A DNA stretch of 64,000 nucleotides from Dyadobacter sp. CY347 (GCF_021502655.1 NZ_JAKFFT010000002.1:1054001-1118000); one strand, 5' to 3'; counted from the stretch's first letter, positions 8,506-18,004 are shown. Made by a program: numbers and translations. Notes: generated by a model from the letters alone, not told the origin.

Positions 8506-9960
8506 TTATTGGGTCAAAACGGCGTCCTGAATGTAGTTCCGTTTTCTGAGTTCCTGCATAAAATTTTGGTATCCTGTCTCGTATTTTTCAACCAGTTCGG
8601 CTGCTGGTTCCACCACTTTTTCCATGTGCGTCATCGATTTTGCGGCTTCCCTTAATGTTCCATAATGTGTGGCCGAGGCAGCCAGAATTGCCGCGCCGGC
8701 CGCACCCGAGATCTGCCCGCATTTGTAAACCGGCTTGTTGAGCACACTGGCACGGATCATCAGCCAGGTGTCACTGTTGCTCGCTCCGCCTGCGGTGAAA
8801 ATCGCCCGCACGGTTTCGCCGGAAAGTGATTCAATGAGTTCATAGGCAATGCGTTCAATGTAGGCGACGCCTTCCATGCTGGCGGTAAATAATGTTTCTT
8901 TCGACAAGCCTTCCGGTGCAAATCCACGTGCTTGTTTGGAGATAAACGGAAACCTTTCGCCTCGCTGCATCAGCGGATAAGCGCTTTCAAAGGTCGGGAT
9001 TAACTGCGCGGCTGCCTGGTTAAGTTCGGTTAAGTTTTCTGAAAATCCGGCTGTGATCCAGTCTGCGCCGGTGTTGCTTGCGCCGCCGGGCATCCAGTAA
9101 CCTTCTGGATGGCGGTGACTGTAAAGCCTGCCGAGCGGATCATTGATTTCTTTCACCGTCACGCCCTTTACAACCAATGTGGTGCCAATGGTCGTATTCC
9201 AATCGCCGGGGTTAACCACGCCCGACGCCACCTGCGAAGCGCAGCCGTCGGTCATGCCGGAGACAACTTTTACGGCGGGCAACCCCAATTTTTCAGCGAG
9301 CTTGGGAAGCAATGTGCCAATGACCGTGCCGGAAGGAACGACGTCCTGCAACCATTCTTTTTCGATAGGTAAATGTTCTGAAATATAGTCCGGCCAAACG
9401 CCTTTACTGACGTCAAATCCTGATTTCAATGCATTGGTATAATCCGTAATCCTGAAATTTCCGCAGAGTTTTCCAATGATATAATCCGTCGCATGGATCC
9501 AGGTTTTAATCTGCGCTGCCTTGTCGGGAAAGTGGTTCACAAACCAGACCATTTTGGATAAACCGCTCGACGCATTAAAACCCGTATAACCTTGCGGATT
9601 GAATTCTTCTGCGACCCTTTTGCAAATTTTTCCTTCCGCTTCCGAGCGCATATCGCTATACATGAGCGCGTGATGCATCGGAACGTCGTTTTGGTCCAGC
9701 GGGATCACAGTCCCGGAAGTGGATGTTACGGATATAGAAAGGATGTTTTTTTTATCAATTTCCTTTCCAACGGAAACTGCAATGTCACTCAGACAGCCCA
9801 GACACGATTCCCACCAAAGCTGCGGAGATTGTTCTTCGCGCGAAGTGGCCGTTAGTTCAAAACGCTTTTCGGCCGCCGCTTTCACCGCGCCATCCTGGTT
9901 CATCAGCACAACCCGCACTCCCTGCGTGCCAACGTCAATGCCTAAAAAATATACATCCAT
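8506..9960 (-). CDS. FGGY-family carbohydrate kinase (xylulose/ribulose kinase-like)
   Basis: 484 residues. The N-terminal phosphate-binding loop reads FLGIDVGTQGVR, the ATP-side signature is TIGTTLVVKG and the adenosine motif is FTAGGASNSDTW. Members transfer phosphate from ATP to a pentulose, pentitol or related substrate. Its start overlaps the stop of the next kinase by one base (TAATG arrangement), implying translational coupling. Having two FGGY kinases of different subtypes in tandem suggests two phosphorylation steps, or two substrates taken up by the same transporter. The subfamily resembles D-ribulokinase/xylulokinase, but no specificity residue settles it. Confidence 0.85.
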   Translation of the reverse strand: MDVYFLGIDVGTQGVRVVLMNQDGAVKAAAEKRFELTATSREEQSPQLWWESCLGCLSDIAVSVGKEIDKKNILSISVTSTSGTVIPLDQNDVPMHHALMYSDMRSEAEGKICKRVAEEFNPQGYTGFNASSGLSKMVWFVNHFPDKAAQIKTWIHATDYIIGKLCGNFRITDYTNALKSGFDVSKGVWPDYISEHLPIEKEWLQDVVPSGTVIGTLLPKLAEKLGLPAVKVVSGMTDGCASQVASGVVNPGDWNTTIGTTLVVKGVTVKEINDPLGRLYSHRHPEGYWMPGGASNTGADWITAGFSENLTELNQAAAQLIPTFESAYPLMQRGERFPFISKQARGFAPEGLSKETLFTASMEGVAYIERIAYELIESLSGETVRAIFTAGGASNSDTWLMIRASVLNKPVYKCGQISGAAGAAILAASATHYGTLREAAKSMTHMEKVVEPAAELVEKYETGYQNFMQELRKRNYIQDAVLTQ

Positions 9961-11405
9961 TACAATGCCGATTTAAATGTGCCGCGACTCTTTTTCCATT
10001 CCTGATATAAATGTTCGTGTGCTATGGAATCGTCGGGAGCAACTTCTTCCAGAACCGGTGGAATGTCACTTTCAACGCCTAAGGCCAGGTTACATGCAAA
10101 CACGCAGCCAACCGCCGAAGCCTGCCGGTAATTGTCCCTGATCCCGACTTTTTTATTAGTCAGATTAGCAAGAAATTGCCTTAGTAACCGGCTTTGCACA
10201 CCGCCGCCGCAAGCCCAGATGTGGTCTTCTTCATGGGCAATAACTTCGCACAGGCTCTTGTAATTTTCAAAAATGCTGCACGCAATGTCCCATAATGTTG
10301 CAAAAACAAAATGTCCGCGTTTCAGCTCGTGCGATACAGGCGTATTGAAGATAAACCCGCCCCGGATCAGCGGCGATTTTTCATCGGCGATCAACGAGCC
10401 GAGCGCCGCGACGCATTGCGCATCCTTAATGCTCGCAACTTCTTCTTCGATCAGTGCATATGGTTCATTAGGATAAAAAATCTCTTTGAGCCGCTGATAA
10501 TTAAGGCCTGTTACACCCGCATTGGCTTCCAGCAGAAAGCTGTTTCCATCCGTATGCCGGCTTGTCCAGGTGCGTTCGGCGTCATCTAACAAATAATCCG
10601 CGCTGATTTTGATCACGGGCGTAGTCGTACCCGAAACGATCACAATATCATTCACGGATGGGCACATGCTCATGATCGCGAGTTGTGTATCCGAGCCGCC
10701 CACGATGACAACCGCATCATTTGAAATACCAAAAACCGCTGCAATTTCCGGAAGGATTTTGCCTTGAATCGAACCACAATCCTGTAAAGGAGCGAGTAGG
10801 GAAGGGTTTAGGTCAAAAATACTACAAAGATCCGCAGACCAATCTTTCGCCGCCACATCATAAAGCAGCGTTTCACACGCTTGTGAATGCTCATAACCGA
10901 CAACGCCGCTGAATTTGTATTGAACCCAATCACTGATGCTCATGAATGTATGCACGCGCTGCCAGGTTTCGGGGATCCGGTTTCTTAATCCGACCAGCTT
11001 TAATGCTGAGAAAAGAGAAGTGGGATACCGGCCGGTTAGCTGATATACAGCGTGTTTGTCTTCAATGATATCTTCCCATTCCCTGCCGCGGTGGTCAATG
11101 TTGGGCATGCCGATCAGCGAGTTTCCTGCATTGTCTATCACAACAATGCCCTCGCGCTGGCTGGTTGCCGTGACGGCTGTAATGTTGATCTCACCTGTTT
11201 TATCAAATATTTTTTTGGCCAGACCAATGATCTGTTGCCACAATGCGTCCGGTGAAAAGTAAATGGACTCAGGATGATGCGGATCCTTTTCGTAGCGCGC
11301 ATCTTCGCTTTCAACGCCCAGAATGTTGCCATTCGGCTCCGCAACAGCCACCCGCACATTACCCGTTCCTACATCTACAATTAAATAAGCTTGTTTCAAT
11401 GTCAT
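9960..11405 (-). CDS. FGGY-family carbohydrate kinase, autoinducer-2 kinase (LsrK)-like
   Basis: 481 residues with the FGGY phosphate-binding loop (LIVDVGTGNVRVAV) and the C-terminal GGGVQSRLLRQ motif. From memory of the family, the pattern TSQREGIVVIDNAG, NIDHRGREW, SISDWVQYKFSG parallels E. coli LsrK more closely than xylulokinase, so the sugar may be a short keto-sugar or polyol such as a tetrulose or pentulose rather than xylulose. No other lsr gene is present, so quorum-sensing function is not supported. It is 15 bases downstream of the hydroxyacid dehydrogenase and coupled by a one-base overlap to the second kinase. Confidence 0.8.
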   Translation of the reverse strand: MTLKQAYLIVDVGTGNVRVAVAEPNGNILGVESEDARYEKDPHHPESIYFSPDALWQQIIGLAKKIFDKTGEINITAVTATSQREGIVVIDNAGNSLIGMPNIDHRGREWEDIIEDKHAVYQLTGRYPTSLFSALKLVGLRNRIPETWQRVHTFMSISDWVQYKFSGVVGYEHSQACETLLYDVAAKDWSADLCSIFDLNPSLLAPLQDCGSIQGKILPEIAAVFGISNDAVVIVGGSDTQLAIMSMCPSVNDIVIVSGTTTPVIKISADYLLDDAERTWTSRHTDGNSFLLEANAGVTGLNYQRLKEIFYPNEPYALIEEEVASIKDAQCVAALGSLIADEKSPLIRGGFIFNTPVSHELKRGHFVFATLWDIACSIFENYKSLCEVIAHEEDHIWACGGGVQSRLLRQFLANLTNKKVGIRDNYRQASAVGCVFACNLALGVESDIPPVLEEVAPDDSIAHEHLYQEWKKSRGTFKSAL

Positions 11406-11419
11406 CCTTTTTGAACTGA

Positions 11420-12430
11420 TTAAGATGCTTTTAAGGCCAAAACTTCCTTATTCACCAACTGCCGGATCGAACGGTTGCCTTCCACATAAAAATTGAAGAG
11501 GTTTTTGTTCATAATGTCGGCGTGATGATCTTCCACTTCGAAAGTTGCCCCGGCAATGTGCGGCGTGGCGAGCACGTGGGGATGGTGGATCAGTTTGTAA
11601 TCGATCTCATCGGGCGGCTCATGGTCAAACACATCCAGGATCGCGCCGCGGATCAGCTCATTTTTAATGGCATAGAGCAGATCTTCGCGCTGCACCACCA
11701 CCGCGCGCGCCGTGTTCACAAAAATCGCGTCTTTTTTCATCAGCGAGATCAGGCTTTTGCCGATCAAGCCTTCCGTTTCCTTGTTCACGGGCAAATGAAT
11801 GGAAACCACGTCGCTGTTTTGAAACAATTCTTCGAGCGTAACCTTCTTGTAAGCTTCATCTTCGGAGGTGTAAAAAGGATCATAGTAAAGGATTTCGGCA
11901 GGGAAATGCCTGACCAGATTCGCAATGGTCTGTCCCACAGCCCCAAATCCTACCATACCGATGGTTTTGCCCGCTATTTCATTTCCTTTAAACTGCAAAT
12001 AAGAAGTATGCGCCCCGGCTTCCCAATTCTCGCCTTCCAGCCAGCTGACGGCCGGTAATGTGTTCCGCATCAGGTTCACCAGATTAGCAATGAACATTTC
12101 CGCAACGGCCTGCGCATTGCGCGCCGGCGTATTGAAAACCGGAATGCCCTTTTCAGTTGCAGCAGCCACCGCCACATTCGAAGGCGTGCCGCGGCAAACG
12201 CCGATAAACTGCAAATGTGCCGCTGCCTCAATCACTTTTGCCGTCACTTCATCGTGCTCGGTAATGAGCGCTTCAGCTTGTGTTTCCAGGATCAGATTGA
12301 TCAGTTCCTGCTCATTATAAGCCCTTTCCTGCAATTTCCAGGGCTTGTAAATGATCTCCCCGAATTGTTTTCTCAATGCTTCCTGCGCCTTGTCGTGGTA
12401 TGGTGCTGTAATTAGTACTTTCATAGTCAT
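11420..12430 (-). CDS. D-isomer-specific 2-hydroxyacid dehydrogenase (NAD-dependent)
   Basis: 336 residues. The Rossmann dinucleotide motif is VGFGAVGQT, and the catalytic Arg, Glu and His are seen in VNTARAVVV, DHEPPDEID and ATPHIAGAT. These enzymes interconvert 2-hydroxyacids and 2-oxoacids with NAD(P)H; SerA, GhrA/B and formate dehydrogenase share the fold. Neither an ACT domain nor a serine pathway gene is present, so SerA is unlikely. The position between a polyol-type transporter and two FGGY kinases implies a step in sugar-acid or polyol breakdown. The start could be ATG at 12430 or 12424; both leave the domain intact. Confidence 0.85.
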   Translation of the reverse strand: MTMKVLITAPYHDKAQEALRKQFGEIIYKPWKLQERAYNEQELINLILETQAEALITEHDEVTAKVIEAAAHLQFIGVCRGTPSNVAVAAATEKGIPVFNTPARNAQAVAEMFIANLVNLMRNTLPAVSWLEGENWEAGAHTSYLQFKGNEIAGKTIGMVGFGAVGQTIANLVRHFPAEILYYDPFYTSEDEAYKKVTLEELFQNSDVVSIHLPVNKETEGLIGKSLISLMKKDAIFVNTARAVVVQREDLLYAIKNELIRGAILDVFDHEPPDEIDYKLIHHPHVLATPHIAGATFEVEDHHADIMNKNLFNFYVEGNRSIRQLVNKEVLALKAS

Positions 12431-12448
12431 ATTTGTAAAAAATCGTTG

Positions 12449-13699
12449 TTAGCCGATAGCCGCAGTGGCTGGCTCGGGCGTTTTTGAAAGGGTAATAAAT
12501 TTGGTGAGGATGGCGCTGATGAAGTAAAGGATTGCCAGGATCCAGACCACGCCTTCACTGCCGATGGAGCCAATGAACAGCCCCACAATGGCTGGTCCGA
12601 TGAAAACCGGCAGACCTGCCCCGAGATTCAGGATGGCCATCGCCGCACCTTTTTCTTCTTTGACCAATGAGGGCACTAAGGCGGAAAGCGGCACATAACC
12701 GGCCAGTAACCCGCCCCAAAGCACGCCGCATAGCATTACCATCCAGTAATTAGCATCAAACCAAATGGGCGAATAGTAAAAAACCAGCGTAGTAATGCCG
12801 CAGCCCACGCCACCAAACCAGATGATCGTATTTCGCCAGCCCAGACGGTCGCCCACGAAGCCGAACATTAAATTGAAGATAATGTTGCTCGTAAAAATGG
12901 TGCCCCAGATTTGCAGCCATTCGCGGGTGGAAAAGCCATGCGTAGCCAGGTACATGGGTAAAAAAACCGGAAATGCGAACTGCGCCGTCGTGTTGATGAC
13001 CCGCACAATCCCGCCGATCAAAACCTTTGGCTCTTCGCGGACAATGGTCAGTCCTTTTAAGAGTTCTTTGGTTTTGGTAGAAGCGTCACCCACAGCAGCC
13101 ACGGACGTTTTAAACTGATCCTTATTCACGACCAGGGCAAAGAAAGCGCCAACCGAAACCCAGAAAATGGAGCTCCAAAGCGTGTTTTGATAGCCAATGT
13201 GATCAATCGCCCAGCTTGAATAATAGGCGCCGAGCACATTAAGCCCGCCTGTAAAAACAAACCAGAACCAGCCCACCGCGCGTCCCAGCTGATTTTGCGG
13301 CGTTCGGTAAGTGATCCAAACCAAAAAGGAATAAGCAAACAGCGGATAACCAAACCCACGGATCGCGTAGGTGAGGAGCATGACCGGAAAATTCAGGCCC
13401 TTCATTCCCAGACCCACAAAACCAATGGTGCCGATCACATACAGCAGAATCCCGATAAACATGGCCTTTCGCGGTCCGTAACCTTCGGCCAGCACGCCCG
13501 AAAACCAGGAGGAAATGGCAATGGTAACGCCGTAAACCGTGAAAAGCGATGCAGACTGCTGAATGCTCATGCCGTGTTCCAGCAGATAGGGGCTGAGCCA
13601 GCCTTGCTCCACGCCGTCGCCCATCATAAAGATCAGGATCCCGAGGTAACCCCAGGCCAGGTGGGAAGGCATGCCTGCTTTGTTCAAAATTGGTGTCAT
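12449..13699 (-). CDS. MFS transporter, polyol permease (RbtT/DalT/CsbX) type
   Basis: 416 residues with 12 predicted membrane segments. The N-terminal signature GDGVEQGWLSPYLLEHG and the following GYGPRKAMFIG loop fit the polyol permease family that includes ribitol and arabitol carriers (RbtT, DalT) and CsbX. It would import the substrate across the inner membrane by proton symport. It is 18 bases upstream of the dehydrogenase and 31 bases downstream of the TonB receptor, so uptake and catabolism are probably co-transcribed. The family suggests a pentitol, but related carriers are not proven for every substrate. Confidence 0.85.
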   Translation of the reverse strand: MTPILNKAGMPSHLAWGYLGILIFMMGDGVEQGWLSPYLLEHGMSIQQSASLFTVYGVTIAISSWFSGVLAEGYGPRKAMFIGILLYVIGTIGFVGLGMKGLNFPVMLLTYAIRGFGYPLFAYSFLVWITYRTPQNQLGRAVGWFWFVFTGGLNVLGAYYSSWAIDHIGYQNTLWSSIFWVSVGAFFALVVNKDQFKTSVAAVGDASTKTKELLKGLTIVREEPKVLIGGIVRVINTTAQFAFPVFLPMYLATHGFSTREWLQIWGTIFTSNIIFNLMFGFVGDRLGWRNTIIWFGGVGCGITTLVFYYSPIWFDANYWMVMLCGVLWGGLLAGYVPLSALVPSLVKEEKGAAMAILNLGAGLPVFIGPAIVGLFIGSIGSEGVVWILAILYFISAILTKFITLSKTPEPATAAIG

Positions 13700-13730
13700 T
13701 ATACTTGGGTTAAGGGTCAGGAATAGGAAT

Positions 13731-16700
13731 TTAGTTGAATGAGTATCTCAAACCCAGCTGAATGCGCCAGGGCGTCCCGCCGATCGGGCGCGTTGCAATG
13801 TTTTGAACCGCATATTTGTATTGTTGCGTAGCCTGGTCAAAGCCGTTTACATTCAGCAGGTTGGTGTTGCCCCGGTTGTAATTGCGGCCCCATTCTTTAT
13901 TTAAAATATTCAGGAAATTAAAAGCATCCGCAGAAAGCTCGATGTTCTGGTTTTTCACAATGCGGATCGCTTTGGTAAGCCGCAGATCAATGTTGGTATA
14001 GAATGGGTTTTCACCTCCATTCCGCTCGGCAACCCTGCCAATGTTGGAATTGATATAATCTTTTATGCTTTTATCTGTCTCGGGATTGCTCAGCAGATCA
14101 TTGATTCCCTTGCTGATACTTTCAGGAGTTGAAGGGTTATTGGGGTCAAAAACATAAGCTAGGTCATTGTTCAGCACAAAATCCCCGTTCAGGCTCGTGT
14201 TGCCGCCGATCAGGAAGTTGTAGCGGCTGCCACCGATGCCGATCAATGTGGCACCCAGTTGGAACCCTGCAATGGAAGGAGCTGCGCCATTGATCACCAG
14301 CTTATTGCGGAATTGCTGGTCCGAATATCCGTAGTTCAATTTTCGGGGATCGTCTTTTACGGGAAGTCCGGTTGAAGTGTTGGCCACGCAGCAGTTATAA
14401 GATGAATTGTCTTTCGAAGAGTTGATCGTATAGCTTGCATTTACATAACCATCACGCCCGATCCGCACGCTCGCATCCGCTACGAATGTCAGCTGATCCG
14501 AAATGCCGTCTGAAACAAGCTCCAAGACACGTCCCACATTCGTTGATTTCCTGGATTGCAGCCAGTCCGTAACGCCTTTGGCAGAAATGGACGAAGCAGG
14601 CACAAACACACCGCGGTTATCCTCATTAGTAAGCTGGAAATAAGGACTATCTACCAGGTTGCGGTCGAGATATACATAATTGTTGATCGTTCGGCCGATG
14701 ATCCCGTTTACGCCCACGCGGATCCTGTCCCCAAAGAAGTGGTTGTAATTAATGTTGGCCTTGAATGTGGTGGGGACCTGGAAGCTTTTGTTCACCGCAT
14801 TGATCGTGGAAATGTAGTTCACACCATCTGGGATGCCTGGAATTGAATTTGGATCCTGGCGGTAAGCATTGAAATCAGGGCGGGGAACTGCTGCGCCGGT
14901 GACGTCAATGGCACCAACCATGGTTCCGCTGTTCTGAATGTTGTTCACATGCGCGTAGTAATGCGGCTGCGAAGAAAACATGCCGCCACCGAGTTTCAGG
15001 ATATCCCTTTTCTTGCCGCCAATGTCCCAGGTAGCCTGAAATCTGGGCTGAATGTTGTTCCAGTCCTGCGGCTTAATGTCTGTTCTAACACCAACTTCCC
15101 TGTCAACAGTTGCATTGTATTCACCATTGGTAAGGAATGCAGTGGCATCATAACGAACGCCCAGCACCACATTCAGATTCCGGTGCAAATTGAAATCAGC
15201 CTGCGCAAAAGCTGAAATATCCAATACATTCTGCTCCACGATCGGCGCGCCTTTCAAAGGAACTTCCCTTGCGTAACGGTAAGGGTTCAGATTGGCAAGA
15301 TCGGTGAGGCTGGAAAAGAAAAACCGGCCGTTCTGCTCGCTGGAAAGATAGGTTTCCATGTAAGTGAACATATTATCCGTACCGAATGTGAAGTTGACTT
15401 TGTCCGTGTTTAAATAGGCCGTGTTGCTTAGATGCAACTGCTTCATGCGGTTGGACTCCGGGCTGAAACGCTGCCCGCCAAACTGAACCGACTTGGTCTG
15501 CGTCGCATTGGGATTGGATTCGGTAGGAAAAGGCGAGGTTACATTGACGATCGCACGAGGAATGTTCTGAAACGGCAAATAATCCTGGGGCGTTTTCGGT
15601 TTGTATGAATACATATACTGAACCTTGAACTCGTTGGTCAGCTTCGGCGTAAACGAGGAGCGCAAAGCTGCCATGGCCGTTGTGGAAACGTCTTTGAAAT
15701 TATTATACGATTCCAAAAGGTTGATATTGGAATTGTCACTATCATTGAACGGAGAGACGTAATGTGTTGTGTTACTCCGTAATGTCAGTTTATGTTTCTG
15801 GTTGATCTGCCAGTCCAGACGCACAAAAGCAGTGTTTGTGGTCGTCTTCCGTGGAAACTGACCGTATTGTTTTCCTTTCAGACCATACAGTTCGGAGGCA
15901 ATGCGGATAAGCTTGTCCAGCGAATCTTTGCGGATACCATAGCGCTGCTCATCGTCAGCGCTTTGAATGTCTGCAATTACAAAAGGCTGGCTCGCATCCT
16001 GGCGGTCGTATGCCACAAAGAAGTGCAGCTTATCCTTAATCAGCGGCCCGCCCAGGCTGAATCCCGATTGGTAGTTGTTAAAATCCTGCTCGCGTTTTAC
16101 GCCACGAATGTCGTAACTGCTTGATAGTGTATTATTTCTAAAATATACAAAAGCTGAACCTTCCAGCTTGTTGGTCCCGCTTTTCGTTACCGCACTGATC
16201 GCCCCGCCAGACTGGCGGCCTTGCGTCACATCATAATCGTTGGTGATCACCTTGTATTCCCGGATTGCTTCCAGCGAAATCGCATAGGGGCCCTCGGCAA
16301 CGGTTCCGTTGGTCCACTGGTTTTTGGCATTCATTCCGTCAATGGTCACATTGGCGCCCGTGGCACGCTGACCACCGAAGCTGAAATTGTCTCCGCCCTG
16401 CAAGGGCGACAGGTTGTTGAGCCTGGTAAAATTCCGGCCTTCATTCGGCAGATTTTTAATCTGGGCAGCAGTAATGGAAGTCGATGCGCCTGCTTGCTGG
16501 ACTTCTTTTGCATAACCTTTTTCGGTAATAAGCACTTCTTTAAGAGCCGTTTCGGAGCTGGAAAGCGCAATGTCCACATTCAGTTTGTCGCCATAATTGA
16601 GCGAGTAACCGGTTTGTTTCACCGTCTGCAAGCCCACAAAAGAAACGCTGATCGAATAAGGTTTTCCTAGCGGAAGCTGCTGCAATGCATACTCACCTTT

Positions 16701-16907
16701 TGCATTGGTTACAGTGTGTGTTTCAAATCCAGTTCCTTCGTTCCTTACGGTAATCGTAGCGCCTGGAAGCAACTCGTTGTTGCCTGCATCTTTCACGGTT
16801 CCGATAATTGAAGCATCGGTTGCCTGGGCCGCTGCGTCAAGTGCTGTCGTCAGCCAGAGCCCGGCCATCAATAGCGCGGTAAGCAGTAGTCGGGTAGAGT
16901 TTTTCAT
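13731..16907 (-). CDS. TonB-dependent outer membrane receptor with carboxypeptidase-like plug extension
   Basis: 1058 residues. A signal peptide (to about residue 27, AAAQA) is followed by a CarboxypepD_reg-like beta-sandwich (IIGTVKDAGNNELLPGATITVR), a plug domain and a large beta barrel ending in LGLRYSFN with a terminal aromatic residue. The plug segment SGGAISAVTKSGTNKLEG is typical of Oar-like receptors rather than SusC. No SusD-type lipoprotein gene follows, so uptake would not use the usual SusCD pedal bin. It is the first gene of the minus-strand carbohydrate operon, diverging from the DeoR regulator across a 335-base AT-rich promoter region. Confidence 0.9.
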   Translation of the reverse strand: MKNSTRLLLTALLMAGLWLTTALDAAAQATDASIIGTVKDAGNNELLPGATITVRNEGTGFETHTVTNAKGEYALQQLPLGKPYSISVSFVGLQTVKQTGYSLNYGDKLNVDIALSSSETALKEVLITEKGYAKEVQQAGASTSITAAQIKNLPNEGRNFTRLNNLSPLQGGDNFSFGGQRATGANVTIDGMNAKNQWTNGTVAEGPYAISLEAIREYKVITNDYDVTQGRQSGGAISAVTKSGTNKLEGSAFVYFRNNTLSSSYDIRGVKREQDFNNYQSGFSLGGPLIKDKLHFFVAYDRQDASQPFVIADIQSADDEQRYGIRKDSLDKLIRIASELYGLKGKQYGQFPRKTTTNTAFVRLDWQINQKHKLTLRSNTTHYVSPFNDSDNSNINLLESYNNFKDVSTTAMAALRSSFTPKLTNEFKVQYMYSYKPKTPQDYLPFQNIPRAIVNVTSPFPTESNPNATQTKSVQFGGQRFSPESNRMKQLHLSNTAYLNTDKVNFTFGTDNMFTYMETYLSSEQNGRFFFSSLTDLANLNPYRYAREVPLKGAPIVEQNVLDISAFAQADFNLHRNLNVVLGVRYDATAFLTNGEYNATVDREVGVRTDIKPQDWNNIQPRFQATWDIGGKKRDILKLGGGMFSSQPHYYAHVNNIQNSGTMVGAIDVTGAAVPRPDFNAYRQDPNSIPGIPDGVNYISTINAVNKSFQVPTTFKANINYNHFFGDRIRVGVNGIIGRTINNYVYLDRNLVDSPYFQLTNEDNRGVFVPASSISAKGVTDWLQSRKSTNVGRVLELVSDGISDQLTFVADASVRIGRDGYVNASYTINSSKDNSSYNCCVANTSTGLPVKDDPRKLNYGYSDQQFRNKLVINGAAPSIAGFQLGATLIGIGGSRYNFLIGGNTSLNGDFVLNNDLAYVFDPNNPSTPESISKGINDLLSNPETDKSIKDYINSNIGRVAERNGGENPFYTNIDLRLTKAIRIVKNQNIELSADAFNFLNILNKEWGRNYNRGNTNLLNVNGFDQATQQYKYAVQNIATRPIGGTPWRIQLGLRYSFN

Positions 16908-17242
16908 GATTTAAGTTAAAGGTTTAGGAAATTCGTTTTAATGTGTTGGGATTGAACAATACGAATACATTTCATCATTTAAAGAAGTAAATTCGTCATC
17001 AAACAAACTAAATTAAAGTAATTTAAACAAATAAAAAGTAAATTAAACTTTATGAAACATACAAGTGAAATATTTAACAATATGATAATACCATTGATGA
17101 CAGGGTAATTTTTGAATAAAATACATTCATTGTTGTATTATTTGAATATAAAATTCTTCTGTGACGGATAATGTTTCTGATAAGGTTTAATTACCTTTCG
17201 ATTTCGTCCGACATGTGTTATCATTGCCGAAAGCACCATTCA
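16908..17242. promoter_or_regulatory. Divergent promoter region between TonB receptor and DeoR regulator, with repeats
   Basis: 335 bases of very AT-rich DNA with no gene. It contains an exact 7-3-7 inverted repeat TAAATTA-AAG-TAATTTA at 17009-17025 and a further TAAATTA copy at 17039-17045, plus two AAATTCGT copies near 16927 and 16990. The inverted repeat is the best candidate operator for the adjacent DeoR/GlpR regulator. This is inference: AT-rich DNA yields such repeats by chance more easily. No exact TAnnTTTG element at a proper distance was found for either gene. Confidence 0.35.
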
Positions 17243-18004
17243 ATGAAAAATATTACAGAAAGGCATCAGCTCATTTTGCAGGAGTTAAAAAAGACAGGCA
17301 CCGTCAATATTCAGGAGTTGTCTGATCTAATGCAGGTTTCCGGGGTTACCATCCGGAAGGATCTAAAATTACTTGAAGACAAAAACCTTCTTTTCCGTAC
17401 ACACGGTGGCGGTTCCATCAATAATCCCTACGCGATCGAGCGGCCTATTAATGAGAAGGAGTTTATCAATGCCGAGGAAAAGCAAAGCATTGCCAAGGCG
17501 GCATTAAGCCTGATCAGGGACAACGATTCTATCATGATCGGATCGGGGACAACGGTTTTTGAGCTGGCCCGGGCGCTTCATCCTTCCAAGCAGGTCACGG
17601 TGATCACCCCGGCAGTGAAGGTTACATTGGAGCTTAGTAACCGGCCCAATGTGGAAGTTTTGCAACTGGGCGGCCTGATCCGTCAGAATTCTTCCTCGGT
17701 AGCTGGTTCTTACGCGGAATACATTCTTGAAAATATCTCCTGCGGCATCCTATTCATTGGCGTAGACGGAATCGATTTTGACTTCGGTCTTTCGATCAGC
17801 AACCTCACAGAAGCCGGTTTGAACCAAAAAATGATCCGCACAGCGCAATCCGTGGCAGTCCTGGCGGATCACACTAAGTTCGACAAACGGGGAATCGGGA
17901 AAATTTGTGACCTGGATCAGGTCCAGTACATCGTCACAGATTCGGGCGTTTCTGCCGAAACGGTCAAGAACCTGGAAGACAGGGGGATTAAGGTGATAAT
18001 ATGA
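17243..18004 (+). CDS. DeoR/GlpR family transcriptional regulator
   Basis: 253 residues. The N-terminal winged helix-turn-helix (about 4-58) includes VNIQELSDLMQVSGVTIRKDLKLLE and the family hallmark FRTHGG directly after it. The C-terminal DeoRC sugar-phosphate sensor has the phosphate-binding SGTTVFELA and the conserved NLTEAGLNQKMI and DHTKF motifs. Such regulators usually repress a divergent sugar operon until a phosphorylated pathway intermediate binds. I chose ATG at 17243, because the longer frame from 17171 adds 24 residues that do not match the family. It is transcribed away from the TonB/MFS/kinase operon, its probable target. The ligand is likely the product of one of the FGGY kinases. 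Confidence 0.85.
   Translation: MKNITERHQLILQELKKTGTVNIQELSDLMQVSGVTIRKDLKLLEDKNLLFRTHGGGSINNPYAIERPINEKEFINAEEKQSIAKAALSLIRDNDSIMIGSGTTVFELARALHPSKQVTVITPAVKVTLELSNRPNVEVLQLGGLIRQNSSSVAGSYAEYILENISCGILFIGVDGIDFDFGLSISNLTEAGLNQKMIRTAQSVAVLADHTKFDKRGIGKICDLDQVQYIVTDSGVSAETVKNLEDRGIKVII

Noticed and set aside
11522..12058. 178-codon + strand frame opposite the hydroxyacid dehydrogenase
   Set aside because: Antisense to a gene with intact catalytic motifs; no family features of its own.
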